Source: Rhodobacteraceae bacterium UBA2553
GTDB taxonomy: Bacteria > Pseudomonadota > Alphaproteobacteria > Rhodobacterales > Rhodobacteraceae
Direction of reading: 5' to 3'
Assembly: GCA_002340515.1 (NCBI GenBank)
Contig: DDMF01000153.1
Span: 1 to 29,002, forward strand
DNA: 29,002 nucleotides
Below the pieces are notes generated by a model. The model did no database searches. It was not told the origin of the DNA and saw nothing but the letters and a program-made list of their open reading frames with translations. Shown in pieces: positions 21,988-29,002 of the stretch; the stretch's first letter is position 1, and every line of letters starts with the position of its first letter. The translations under genes and the position numbers were made by a program.

Positions 21988-24393
21988 TTAGTGCGCAACC
22001 TGACTCGATCCGCCAGCCTCCTTGGCAAGCCCAGCTGCTGCTGCCTCTTCTGCGGCTTCATCCCATTCAACCGGCTCCGGCACATCAACAAGGGCCAACT
22101 TCAACACCTCCGACACATGGCTCACCGGAATGATTTTCATGCCCGTTTTAACGCTTTCAGGCAGGTCTGGGAGGTCTTTTTCATTTTCCGCAGGGATCAG
22201 CACAGTTTTGATCCCACCGCGCAGGGCGGCCAGCAGTTTCTCTTTCAACCCGCCAATCGCCAGTGCGTTGCCGCGCAAAGACACCTCGCCGGTCATTGCT
22301 ATGTCTTTATGAACCGGAATACCCGTCAAGACAGAGACAATTGACGTCACCATCGCCAAGCCAGCAGAGGGGCCGTCTTTTGGTGTGGCCCCATCTGGAA
22401 CATGCACGTGAATGTCCCATTTTTCGAATTGCGGCGGCTTCACACCAATTTCAGGCGCGATGGAACGCACATAGCTTGAAGCAGCCTCAATGCTTTCTTT
22501 CATCACATCGCCCAGCTTACCGGTGGTTTTCATCCGGCCTTTGCCCGGCAGGCGCAACGCCTCGATCGACAAGAGGTCTCCGCCCACCGATGTATAGGCA
22601 AGCCCGGTCACAACCCCGACCTGATTTTCTTCCTCAGCCAGTCCGTAACGATGGCGGCGCACACCCAGCATATCCCCCAGTTCATTCGGGGTTACATCGA
22701 TGCGGACCTCTTCTTTCTTGACGATTTTGGTCACCACTTTACGCGCCAGTTTGCCAATCTCACGCTTGAGGTTTCGCACCCCTGCCTCGCGAGTGTAGTA
22801 CCGGATCAAATCCGTCAAAGCGGCGTCAGAAACAGAGAATTCCGTTGCTTTCAGCCCGTGGTCTTTCACCTGCTGCGGCACAAGGTGCTGGCGTGCAATC
22901 TCAAGCTTTTCTTCTTCGGTGTAGCCTGCCAGCGGGATGATCTCCATCCGGTCCAAAAGCGGCCCCGGCATGTTGTAGGAGTTCGCCGTGGTCAGGAACA
23001 TCACATCCGACAGGTCATATTCCACCTCAAGATAGTGATCGACAAAGGTCGAGTTTTGCTCCGGATCCAGCACCTCAAGCATCGCGGAGGCCGGATCGCC
23101 ACGGAAGTCTTGCCCCATCTTGTCAATTTCATCGAGCAAGATCAGCGGGTTGGTGGTCTTCGCCTTTTTCAGCGCCTGAATAATCTTACCGGGCATCGAC
23201 CCAATATAGGTCCGACGGTGACCACGGATTTCACTTTCGTCACGCACCCCACCCAATGAGATGCGAATAAACTCACGTCCCGTCGCCTTGGCAACCGACT
23301 TCCCAAGCGAGGTCTTACCAACACCGGGAGGGCCCACAAGGCACATAATTGGGCCTTTGAGTTTTTTGGAGCGCTGCTGAACCGCCAGATATTCCACAAT
23401 ACGCTCTTTGACTTTCTCAAGACCGTAATGGTCCTGATCCAGCACTTTTTGCGCGTTGTTCAGGTCTTTCTTCACACGGGATTTCAAACCCCAAGGAAGG
23501 CCCAGCATCCAATCCAGATAGTTGCGCACAACTGTGGCCTCAGCCGACATCGGCGACATGTTCTTGAGCTTCTTCAGCTCCGCGTCGGCCTTTTCTTTGG
23601 CTTCTTTTGACAGTTTGGTGGCGGCGATTTTCTCTTCCAGCTCACCAAGTTCGTTTTGACCTTCGTCGCCATCGCCAAGTTCTTTCTGAATGGCCTTCAT
23701 TTGCTCATTCAAATAATACTCACGCTGGGTACGCTCCATCTGGGATTTCACGCGGGTCTTAATCTTTTTCTCAACCTGCAGAACCGACATTTCGCCCTGC
23801 ATCAGCCCCATGACTTTTTCCAGCCGCTCGGCAACCGTAAAGGTTTCAAGAAGCTCTTGTTTTTGTTCAACATCTACACCGAGATGCCCCGCAACAAGGT
23901 CAGCAAGTTTTTCTGGTGCGCGGGTTTCAGCCACAGCCGCCAGCGCTTCTTCGGGGATGTTTTTCTTGATCTTGGCATACCGCTCAAAATCCTCACCAAC
24001 CGAGCGCAGAAGCGCTTCAAGCTCTTCAGGATCGCCCGGGCGCTCTTCGATCAGTTCGGCCTGCGCCTCAAAATAATTGTCATTGTCGAGGAATTCTGTG
24101 ATCTGCACCCGAGCCTGACCTTCGACCAACACCTTCACGGTGCCATCGGGCAGCTTCAAGAGTTGCAGAACATTGGCCAACACACCAACAGAATATATGC
24201 CTTCAACTTCCGGCTCATCCACCGCTGGGTCAATCTGACTGGACAGCAAGATCTGCTTGTCATGCGCCATCACCTCTTCCAATGCGCGCACCGATTTGTC
24301 GCGCCCTACAAAAAGCGGCACGATCATATGCGGGAACACGACAATGTCGCGCAGCGGCAGCACGGGATAGGATTGGTTAAGTTGCTCGGTCAT
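21988..24393 (-). CDS. lon: ATP-dependent protease Lon (LonA)
   Basis: 801 residues, the usual length. It degrades misfolded and regulatory proteins in the cytosol. Domains in order: N-terminal LAN substrate-binding domain (from YPVLPLRDIVVFPHM), coiled-coil middle, AAA+ module with Walker A GPPGVGKT at 354-361 and Walker B LILLDEID at 417-424, and the C-terminal serine protease with the dyad S676 (DGPSAG) and K719 (GGLKEK), 43 residues apart as in E. coli. The tail is Ala/Glu-rich. AAGGAAG lies 4 nt before the ATG. A possible heat-shock promoter lies about 77-107 nt upstream, in keeping with its stress role. Adjacent HU-like gene downstream. Confidence 0.98.
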   Translation of the reverse strand: MTEQLNQSYPVLPLRDIVVFPHMIVPLFVGRDKSVRALEEVMAHDKQILLSSQIDPAVDEPEVEGIYSVGVLANVLQLLKLPDGTVKVLVEGQARVQITEFLDNDNYFEAQAELIEERPGDPEELEALLRSVGEDFERYAKIKKNIPEEALAAVAETRAPEKLADLVAGHLGVDVEQKQELLETFTVAERLEKVMGLMQGEMSVLQVEKKIKTRVKSQMERTQREYYLNEQMKAIQKELGDGDEGQNELGELEEKIAATKLSKEAKEKADAELKKLKNMSPMSAEATVVRNYLDWMLGLPWGLKSRVKKDLNNAQKVLDQDHYGLEKVKERIVEYLAVQQRSKKLKGPIMCLVGPPGVGKTSLGKSVAKATGREFIRISLGGVRDESEIRGHRRTYIGSMPGKIIQALKKAKTTNPLILLDEIDKMGQDFRGDPASAMLEVLDPEQNSTFVDHYLEVEYDLSDVMFLTTANSYNMPGPLLDRMEIIPLAGYTEEEKLEIARQHLVPQQVKDHGLKATEFSVSDAALTDLIRYYTREAGVRNLKREIGKLARKVVTKIVKKEEVRIDVTPNELGDMLGVRRHRYGLAEEENQVGVVTGLAYTSVGGDLLSIEALRLPGKGRMKTTGKLGDVMKESIEAASSYVRSIAPEIGVKPPQFEKWDIHVHVPDGATPKDGPSAGLAMVTSIVSVLTGIPVHKDIAMTGEVSLRGNALAIGGLKEKLLAALRGGIKTVLIPAENEKDLPDLPESVKTGMKIIPVSHVSEVLKLALVDVPEPVEWDEAAEEAAAAGLAKEAGGSSQVAH

Positions 24394-24695
24394 GAGGCTT
24401 CCTTATTATTGGCAAAACACAAGATCCCTAAGTTTCGGCAATCACAGTGTTTCCGCGTTTCAGGTCGTGTATTTGGGGAGCACACGCCTGATTTTCAACC
24501 TTGTTGGCGCCAAGTTTGCCCGCCTATTCCGGCAAGCACAAGGGCAAGTTGGCTATGTTTGTATCAATTGGGGTGATCAATATATGGTGTTTTGTTGCAA
24601 TTTCACCTGATAAGCGGTGGATTGCTGGCTCAGGGGCATCGTGACCGGTTTTGCCCGAGCGCCATCACCAAAAAAACTCCACGGCAGATCTGATC
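24394..24695. other. Intergenic region between tgt and lon
   Basis: 302 bp upstream of lon with no credible gene. It holds the lon promoter candidate (24470-24500) and an imperfect inverted repeat GCCAAGTTTGCCC (24509-24521) / GGGCAAGTTGGC (24542-24553) just upstream of it. A T-run for tgt on the minus strand (24676-24670) lacks a convincing stem. A 72-codon frame on the plus strand has no ribosome site or family features. Confidence 0.6.
24470..24500 (-). promoter_or_regulatory. Possible sigma32 (RpoH) promoter of lon
   Basis: Minus strand GGTTGAAAA (24500-24492), 13 nt, CCCCAAATA (24478-24470). This resembles the heat-shock pattern CTTGAAA-N(11-16)-CCCCATNT and lies about 77 nt before the ATG. 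lon is a classical heat-shock gene; the assignment to RpoH is inferred. Confidence 0.42.
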
Positions 24696-25823
24696 TCAAA
24701 TCGGTTCAATGTCACCCTGCGCACGACCCGCATGAAAATCAGCTTCCCATGCCGTGAACTGACCGGCAGCAATCGCATCGCGCATCCCTTGCATAATCTC
24801 TTGGTAATAATGCAGGTTATGCCAGGTCAAAAGCATGCCCGAAATCATTTCTTGCGACCGAAATACATGGTGCAAATAGGCGCGCGAATAGTTGCGGCAC
24901 GCCGGGCAAGAGCAGTTTTCATCAATGGGGCGCGGATCATCTTTGTGCCGGGTATTTTTGATGTTCAGTACACCTCGACGGGACCAGACCTGCCCCGTGC
25001 GCCCGGATCGGGATGGCAGCACACAATCCATCATATCAATGCCGCGTTTGACGGCGCCCACAATATCATCCGGTTTGCCCACACCCATCAAATAGCGGGG
25101 TTTATCCTCAGGCAAAAATCCCGGAGCGAAGTCGAGACAGTCAAACATCTTTTCCTGCCCCTCGCCCACTGCAAGACCACCAACGGCATAGCCGTCAAAC
25201 CCGATGTTCTTTAGCGCCTCAGCGCTTTCCTCTCGAAAGTCCTTCTCAAGCCCGCCTTGCATGATCCCAAAAAGCGCATGCCCCGGCCGGTCGCCAAACG
25301 CATCCTTGGACCGCTGCGCCCAGCGCATCGACAGGCGCATGCTTTCGGCAATGCGTTTGCGGTCCGCAGGCAGCGCAGGACATTCGTCAAAACACATCAC
25401 AATGTCAGACCCCAAAAGCTTTTGGATCTCCATCGACCGTTCCGGGGTCAGCTCATGTTTTGACCCATCAATGTGCGACCGGAAGGTCACGCCCTTTTCA
25501 GTCAGCTTGCGCAGGTCAGCCAAGCTCATCACCTGAAACCCGCCACTGTCCGTCAGGATCGGTTTGTCCCAGTTCATGAACTTATGCAGCCCGCCCAGCG
25601 CATGAATGCGTTCCGCCGTGGGGCGCAGCATCAAGTGATAGGTATTCCCCAAGAGGATATCCGCCCCCGTGGCCGCCACACTTTCGGGCATCATCGCCTT
25701 TACGGTGGCAGCTGTGCCAACAGGCATAAAGGCGGGTGTACGAATGTCACCACGCGGTGTCGAAATCACACCGGTGCGCGCTTGGCCATCTGTGGCCGAC
25801 AGGGAATAGCTGAATTGGGTCAT
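24696..25823 (-). CDS. tgt: Queuine tRNA-ribosyltransferase
   Basis: 375 residues. It exchanges G34 in tRNAs Asp, Asn, His and Tyr for the queuosine precursor preQ1. Catalytic D92 (TDSGGFQVMSL) and nucleophile D266 (DMMDCVLPSR) are present, as is the preQ1 pocket GGLAVGEG (215-222). The zinc site is C304, C306, C309 (CSCPAC) and H335. Start: the ATG at MTQFSYSL, with a poorly spaced GGGGGA just before it; a TTG six codons earlier is a weaker alternative. It lies divergent to the SufT-like gene. The nearby tRNA-Asp genes (GTC) make substrates of this enzyme. Confidence 0.97.
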   Translation of the reverse strand: MTQFSYSLSATDGQARTGVISTPRGDIRTPAFMPVGTAATVKAMMPESVAATGADILLGNTYHLMLRPTAERIHALGGLHKFMNWDKPILTDSGGFQVMSLADLRKLTEKGVTFRSHIDGSKHELTPERSMEIQKLLGSDIVMCFDECPALPADRKRIAESMRLSMRWAQRSKDAFGDRPGHALFGIMQGGLEKDFREESAEALKNIGFDGYAVGGLAVGEGQEKMFDCLDFAPGFLPEDKPRYLMGVGKPDDIVGAVKRGIDMMDCVLPSRSGRTGQVWSRRGVLNIKNTRHKDDPRPIDENCSCPACRNYSRAYLHHVFRSQEMISGMLLTWHNLHYYQEIMQGMRDAIAAGQFTAWEADFHAGRAQGDIEPI

Positions 25824-25990
25824 ATCCCCCGAATGTCGCAAAATCTGGAAAATGCCAAGAGGTAATTCACCGCAAAACCACCCAATTGATCTGTATCATA
25901 TGCTTTTTGTCGGGGTTGCGACATTGCTCCTCTGGACCTCGGGCCATGTAATCCTTATATGTTCGCTCAGGAATAAGACGGGATCCAAAG

Positions 25991-26356
25991 ATGACCATGG
26001 AATCGCAAAGCCAGCTCGAAGGCGAGCCGCTGATCAAACCCTCAACGGCTGATCACCCCCTGTATGACGCGGTGGTAGAAGCCTGCCGCTCGGTCTATGA
26101 TCCGGAAATTCCGGTGAACATCTATGACCTTGGGTTGATTTATACGATTGAAATCAACGCGCAGAATGAGGTCGATATCATTATGACCCTCACCGCGCCG
26201 GGCTGCCCCGTCGCGGGCGACATGCCTGGTTGGATCGTTGAAGCGATTGAACCGGTGGCTGGCGTCAAAATGGTCAACATTGACCTCGTTTGGGAACCTC
26301 CGTGGGGCATGGAGATGATGTCCGATGAGGCGCGTCTGGAATTGGGCTTTATGTAA
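25991..26356 (+). CDS. sufT: SUF-type Fe-S assembly protein, DUF59/MIP18 family (SufT-like)
   Basis: 121 residues. MIP18/DUF59 fold protein that helps mature Fe-S proteins. Visible family features: SVYDPEIPVNIYDLGLIY (35-51), TLTAPGCPVAGDMPGW with the conserved C72 (67-81), and VWEPPWGMEMMSDEAR close to the end. The length and C-terminus (LELGFM) fit the alphaproteobacterial SUF-associated group. The ATG at MTMESQ is the best start; the ribosome site is weak. A hairpin terminator follows. An A-type Fe-S carrier lies 1.6 kb downstream, with the SatD-like pair in between. The rest of the SUF operon is not in the window. Confidence 0.88.
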   Translation: MTMESQSQLEGEPLIKPSTADHPLYDAVVEACRSVYDPEIPVNIYDLGLIYTIEINAQNEVDIIMTLTAPGCPVAGDMPGWIVEAIEPVAGVKMVNIDLVWEPPWGMEMMSDEARLELGFM

Positions 26357-26389
26357 GGTCCCCTCGGATAGGCGTATTACAAGATGATA

Positions 26390-26416
26390 AGGCAGGCTCA
26401 GCGCCTGCCTCTTTTG
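26390..26416 (+). terminator. Intrinsic terminator of the SufT-like gene
   Basis: AGGCAGGC-TCAGC-GCCTGCCT stem (8 bp) followed by CTTTTG. It ends the SufT transcript and separates it from the SatD-like gene. Confidence 0.75.
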
Positions 26417-26450
26417 TTTCCGTAAGCCCCGAGACTTGTCTTGCCACATA

Positions 26451-26511
26451 TCAAGTCCCTACACTTGACAACTTCGATCAAGCCTGCAAGCTTGAATGTA
26501 ATGGAATCAAG
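26451..26511. promoter_or_regulatory. Twin palindromic operator upstream of the SatD-like gene
   Basis: Two palindromes TCAAG-N8-CTTGA occur at 26451-26468 and 26478-26495, exactly 27 bp apart, with a further TCAAG half-site at 26507-26511. A -35-like TTGACA (26465-26470) overlaps the first one. The spacing is regular and the arms match, so cooperative binding of a dimeric regulator is likely. The HTH protein encoded immediately downstream is a natural candidate (autoregulation), by inference. Confidence 0.5.
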
Positions 26512-26525
26512 CGACAGGACTTAAT

Positions 26526-27200
26526 GTGAGTCACCCTTTCCCCATTGCCGTGTTAACCGGCGACATTGTTGGTTCAACCAAAACCACGCCAGACACGGTG
26601 TCACAGGCGCTTGCTTTATTACAGCGACTGGCGGAAGACATCTCAGCACACAGCCTTCCAGAAACCATGCCCCGCTTTACAAGATTCCGGGGGGATGGCT
26701 GGCAATGCTATTTTGACGCTCCCGCATTTGCGCCTCGAATAGCCCTTGCGATGGTTGCCAGATTGCGAGGTGCTGACATTGGACTGGAAACCCGCATCGC
26801 CATTGGGATCGGCTCTTACACATCTCTTGGCCGCAATGATCTTTCAGATGCAGGTGGGGACGTGTTTGAAAGATCCGGACGCGCGTTGGACAAGATGTCA
26901 ACGCAATCCCGTATGGCCTTTGCCTGGCACGACGCCACGGCCACAGATCAAATCGCCCTGACCTTACTGCGCGAACGTGCAAGCAAATGGTCGCAGGAAC
27001 AGGCAGAAGCAATGGCCGAAACACTGCTGCCCAGCGCACCCACCCAAAGCATCATTGCCGATCGGTTGGGTATTTCCCCTCAAGCGGTCTCGTATCGCCT
27101 TTCGGGTGCCGGGGCCCCCGCGATCAAAAAAGCCATAGACCTATGGGAGGGCGACATTAGAAAACGCCTTACCCTAAATGAGGACCAACCCCATGCTTGA
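26526..27200 (+). CDS. SatD-like protein: class III cyclase-like domain plus C-terminal HTH
   Basis: 224 residues. The N-terminal part has the layout of class III nucleotidyl cyclases: VLTGDIVGSTK (9-19, metal-type D13), FRGDGWQCYF (54-63, D57 in the GDG turn), TRIAIGIGSY (89-98) and GGDVFERSGRALDKM (110-124). The asparagine of the cyclase NxxxR motif is not evident (E115 and R119 take the place), so it may bind rather than make a cyclic nucleotide. The C-terminus holds an HTH (SIIADRLGISPQAVSYRL, 175-192). This combination matches the SatD family. The start is GTG 7 nt after AGGAC; its end overlaps the DUF3307 gene by 8 nt. Function not established. Confidence 0.7.
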   Translation: MSHPFPIAVLTGDIVGSTKTTPDTVSQALALLQRLAEDISAHSLPETMPRFTRFRGDGWQCYFDAPAFAPRIALAMVARLRGADIGLETRIAIGIGSYTSLGRNDLSDAGGDVFERSGRALDKMSTQSRMAFAWHDATATDQIALTLLRERASKWSQEQAEAMAETLLPSAPTQSIIADRLGISPQAVSYRLSGAGAPAIKKAIDLWEGDIRKRLTLNEDQPHA

Positions 27201-27900
27201 AACCTTCCTCGCCCTTACGCTTGCACATCTCTTGGCAGATTTCGTGTTTCAAACGGGCGCAATGGTGGCTGACAAACGACGCCTGGATGTGTTTTCTCTA
27301 CATATCGGCACCGTTGGCCTTCTTAGCCTGATTGCGCTGGGCGGCAGTTGGCAGGCGGCATTAGCGGTCACGCTCGCCCATGCACTCATCGACAGCGTAA
27401 AGACATTTGCCCTCTCACCTCGTCAGTCGCAAAGACTATGGGCGTTTCTCACCGATCAGATTGCCCATATCGCCAGCATTGTCCTTGTCACCCACTACTG
27501 GCCGCTAAGCTTTATTACCGGTCTTTGGGGCTTCACCTCTCCCCAAATCCTCACCCCCCTCATTCTGGCCATCGGGTTTCTGACCGCCACAGCAATGGGC
27601 GGCCCCATCGTCGGCGGCCTTATGCAACATTTCCCACAACGCTTCGCCATACAGGGGCTTAAAAGCGCGGGCCGGATGATTGGCCTTTTGGAACGCGCCT
27701 TTATCTTTCTCTTGATCCTGTTCAACAGCCCCATTGGGATCGGCTTCCTGCTCACCGCAAAATCCGTCCTGCGCTTTGACACCACCCGCAAGGGGCAACG
27801 CGCGTCTGAATACGTGATTATCGGCACTTTGGCCTCTTTTGGCTGGGCCATGGCCATCGCATTTCTCACAAAAGAGGCACTTGCGCTGATCACCCCTTGA
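27193..27900 (+). CDS. DUF3307 integral membrane protein
   Basis: 235 residues with about six hydrophobic segments. The N-terminal DUF3307 region has polar residues placed within helices: AHLLADFVFQ (H12, D16, Q20), AHALIDSVKTF (H63, D67, K70) and LTDQIAHIASI (D88, H92). Such a set could form a metal or catalytic site in the membrane. A second, less conserved hydrophobic half follows, ending in GWAMAIAFL. I chose the ATG at MLETFLAL with GAGGA 8 nt upstream; it overlaps the stop of the SatD-like gene by 8 nt, so the two are coupled. DUF3307 and SatD-like genes are seen together in other bacteria. Function unknown. Confidence 0.82.
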   Translation: MLETFLALTLAHLLADFVFQTGAMVADKRRLDVFSLHIGTVGLLSLIALGGSWQAALAVTLAHALIDSVKTFALSPRQSQRLWAFLTDQIAHIASIVLVTHYWPLSFITGLWGFTSPQILTPLILAIGFLTATAMGGPIVGGLMQHFPQRFAIQGLKSAGRMIGLLERAFIFLLILFNSPIGIGFLLTAKSVLRFDTTRKGQRASEYVIIGTLASFGWAMAIAFLTKEALALITP

Positions 27901-27963
27901 GAGATGCGCCTTAACCCCCTAAATTTGTCAGGCTCACCTGATTGGGCATAAGGAGAACGCGCG

Positions 27964-28359
27964 ATGTTCGGTATCCCCGGAAAACAGGCCCTGACCATGA
28001 CGACACAGGCCGCCAAACAAATCTCTAAGTTGATGGAGAAAGACGGCCATGCGGGTTTGCGCATCGGCCTGAAAAAGGGCGGCTGCGCAGGTATGGAATA
28101 CACCATGGATTATGTGGACGAGGCGGATCCCCACGATGAGGTGGTGGAACAAGACGGCGCGCGCGTCCTTATTGCCCCCATGGCACAGATGTTTCTGTTT
28201 GGCACTGAGATTGACTATGAAATCGGCCTTCTGGAAAGCGGCTTTAAGTTCAACAACCCCAATGTGGATGAGGCATGTGGATGTGGGGAATCTGTCACCT
28301 TCAAAAGTGTTGAACAACTGGCGGAAGAGTTTCCAAATGGCGTGCCAAAGCTAAGCTAA
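27964..28359 (+). CDS. A-type Fe-S cluster carrier (HesB/IscA/SufA family)
   Basis: 131 residues. Small carrier that takes a [2Fe-2S] or [4Fe-4S] cluster from the scaffold to apo-proteins. The three cluster-binding cysteines are C41 (KKGGCAGMEY) and C105, C107 (ACGCGESVTF). The length is slightly greater than the usual 105-120 because of a C-terminal extension (VEQLAEEFPNGVPKL). A good AAGGAG lies 8 nt before the ATG. It lies downstream of the DUF3307 gene in the same direction, with 63 bp between. Together with the SufT-like gene it points to an Fe-S assembly locus. SufA or ErpA cannot be told apart here. Confidence 0.92.
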   Translation: MFGIPGKQALTMTTQAAKQISKLMEKDGHAGLRIGLKKGGCAGMEYTMDYVDEADPHDEVVEQDGARVLIAPMAQMFLFGTEIDYEIGLLESGFKFNNPNVDEACGCGESVTFKSVEQLAEEFPNGVPKLS

Positions 28360-28438
28360 GCCCAAACACCCCCCACACAGCCCTTGACGCCCTGCCCCGC
28401 AAGCCTGACAACAAGCTCAGACAAAACGGGAGGCTACA

Positions 28439-29002
28439 ATGCGGCGCAAAATGGCAGCAGGCAATTGGAAAATGAACGGCTCAACGGCGGCGTTGAGCGA
28501 GCTTACAGCGCTTGGTGAGGCCCACAGCGATCCAAAATGCGAGCTTTTGATCTGTCCCCCAGCGACCCTTATCACCGCAGCGCGCAACACGGCCGCCAAG
28601 CAGATTGCGATCGGTGGGCAGGATTGCCACGAAGCACCCTCAGGAGCGCATACAGGTGACATTTCTGCGGACATGTTGGTGGATGCCGGCGCTTCATATG
28701 TGATCCTTGGGCATTCCGAACGTCGCGAAGATCATGACGAGGACGACAGCGATGTACGCCACAAAGCGCGCGCAGCATTGGACGCAGGCCTGAAAGTGGT
28801 GATCTGTCTGGGCGAAAGCCTTGAGGAACGCGAAAGCAACAACACGCTCGACATTATTGGTGGTCAGCTTGCCGGATCCATTCCCGATCAGGTCACCGGT
28901 GAAAACCTTGTGGTCGCCTATGAACCCATTTGGGCCATTGGCACAGGCAAAGTGCCCACCTTGGATCAAATCGGCGAAGTTCATGATTTCATCCGCGCCC
29001 GG
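28439..29002 (+). CDS. tpiA: Triosephosphate isomerase (3' end cut by window)
   Basis: 188 codons present; the frame runs off the window. It interconverts dihydroxyacetone phosphate and glyceraldehyde 3-phosphate in glycolysis and gluconeogenesis. Active-site residues: K11 (AAGNWKMNG), H92 (ILGHSERRE) and E162 (VVAYEPIWAIGTG). The start ATG (MRRKMAAGN) has GGGAGG 6 nt upstream. The remainder of the protein, with the phosphate-binding loop GGS, should follow outside the window. No terminator is obvious in the 79 bp between it and the Fe-S carrier gene. Confidence 0.96.
   Translation, partial: MRRKMAAGNWKMNGSTAALSELTALGEAHSDPKCELLICPPATLITAARNTAAKQIAIGGQDCHEAPSGAHTGDISADMLVDAGASYVILGHSERREDHDEDDSDVRHKARAALDAGLKVVICLGESLEERESNNTLDIIGGQLAGSIPDQVTGENLVVAYEPIWAIGTGKVPTLDQIGEVHDFIRAR

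Noticed and set aside
23656..24576. A 306-codon open frame on the plus strand
   Set aside because: Mostly antisense to lon; composition is typical of a shadow frame.
24392..24610. A 72-codon plus-strand frame in the lon upstream gap
   Set aside because: It is intergenic but has no ribosome site, starts within the lon start codon region and overlaps the likely lon promoter.
24670..24693. T-run after tgt as an intrinsic terminator
   Set aside because: Seven T on the minus strand, but the only nearby stem (AGAT-CAG-ATCT) is 4 bp and separated from the run by 9 nt.
27925..27952. TTGTCA-N16-CATAAG as promoter of the A-type Fe-S carrier gene
   Set aside because: The -10 would overlap the AAGGAG ribosome site and leave almost no leader, so the match is probably fortuitous.

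Overview
The window looks like core chromosome of an alphaproteobacterium of the Rhodobacteraceae (Roseobacter group); this is inferred from protein content, since no 16S gene is present. Pointers are a 407-residue C4-pathway 5-aminolevulinate synthase with its PLP lysine at K248, a complete heterotetrameric sarcosine oxidase operon soxBDAG, an Atm1-type ABC exporter, and the gene order tgt, lon, HU-like gene, tRNA-Val. I see no insertion sequence, phage gene, CRISPR array or integration site.

Layout. 1-3159 (minus): a 3'-truncated Atm1-type ABC exporter and a membrane-anchored LysM protein. 3380-3937 (plus): a LOG-family phosphoribohydrolase, converging with sodB (3996-4595, minus) on a shared terminator. 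4725-6211 (minus): three tandem small secreted proteins forming one paralogous family that I cannot name. 6297-11443 (minus): soxB-soxD-soxA-soxG, overlapping or nearly so, for oxidative demethylation of sarcosine. 11709-14083 (plus): ccmI, ruvX and a DUF1289 gene with overlapping ends, then a small secreted hypothetical protein. 14091-17933 (minus): ispG (isoprenoids), a RodZ-like HTH membrane protein and hemA (heme). 18276-19664 (plus): an M20 metallopeptidase. 19729-21302 (minus): a tiny membrane protein, two identical tRNA-Asp genes each with its own promoter, a histidine phosphatase and tRNA-Val. 21322-25823 (minus): an atypical HU-like protein, lon and tgt. 25991-29002 (plus): a SufT/DUF59 Fe-S protein, a SatD/class III cyclase-like HTH protein overlapping a DUF3307 membrane protein, an A-type Fe-S carrier and the 5' part of tpiA.

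Most genes are housekeeping genes. Three places are poorly explained: the secreted-protein trio ending in a conserved G-K-G-x-C-x-x-K tail; the SatD-like/DUF3307 pair, preceded by two evenly spaced palindromes (TCAAG-N8-CTTGA) and set between two Fe-S assembly genes; and the HU-like protein beside lon, which has a long basic N-terminal tail and a shortened DNA-binding arm. The second is the best candidate for an undescribed system, but nothing here proves its function.
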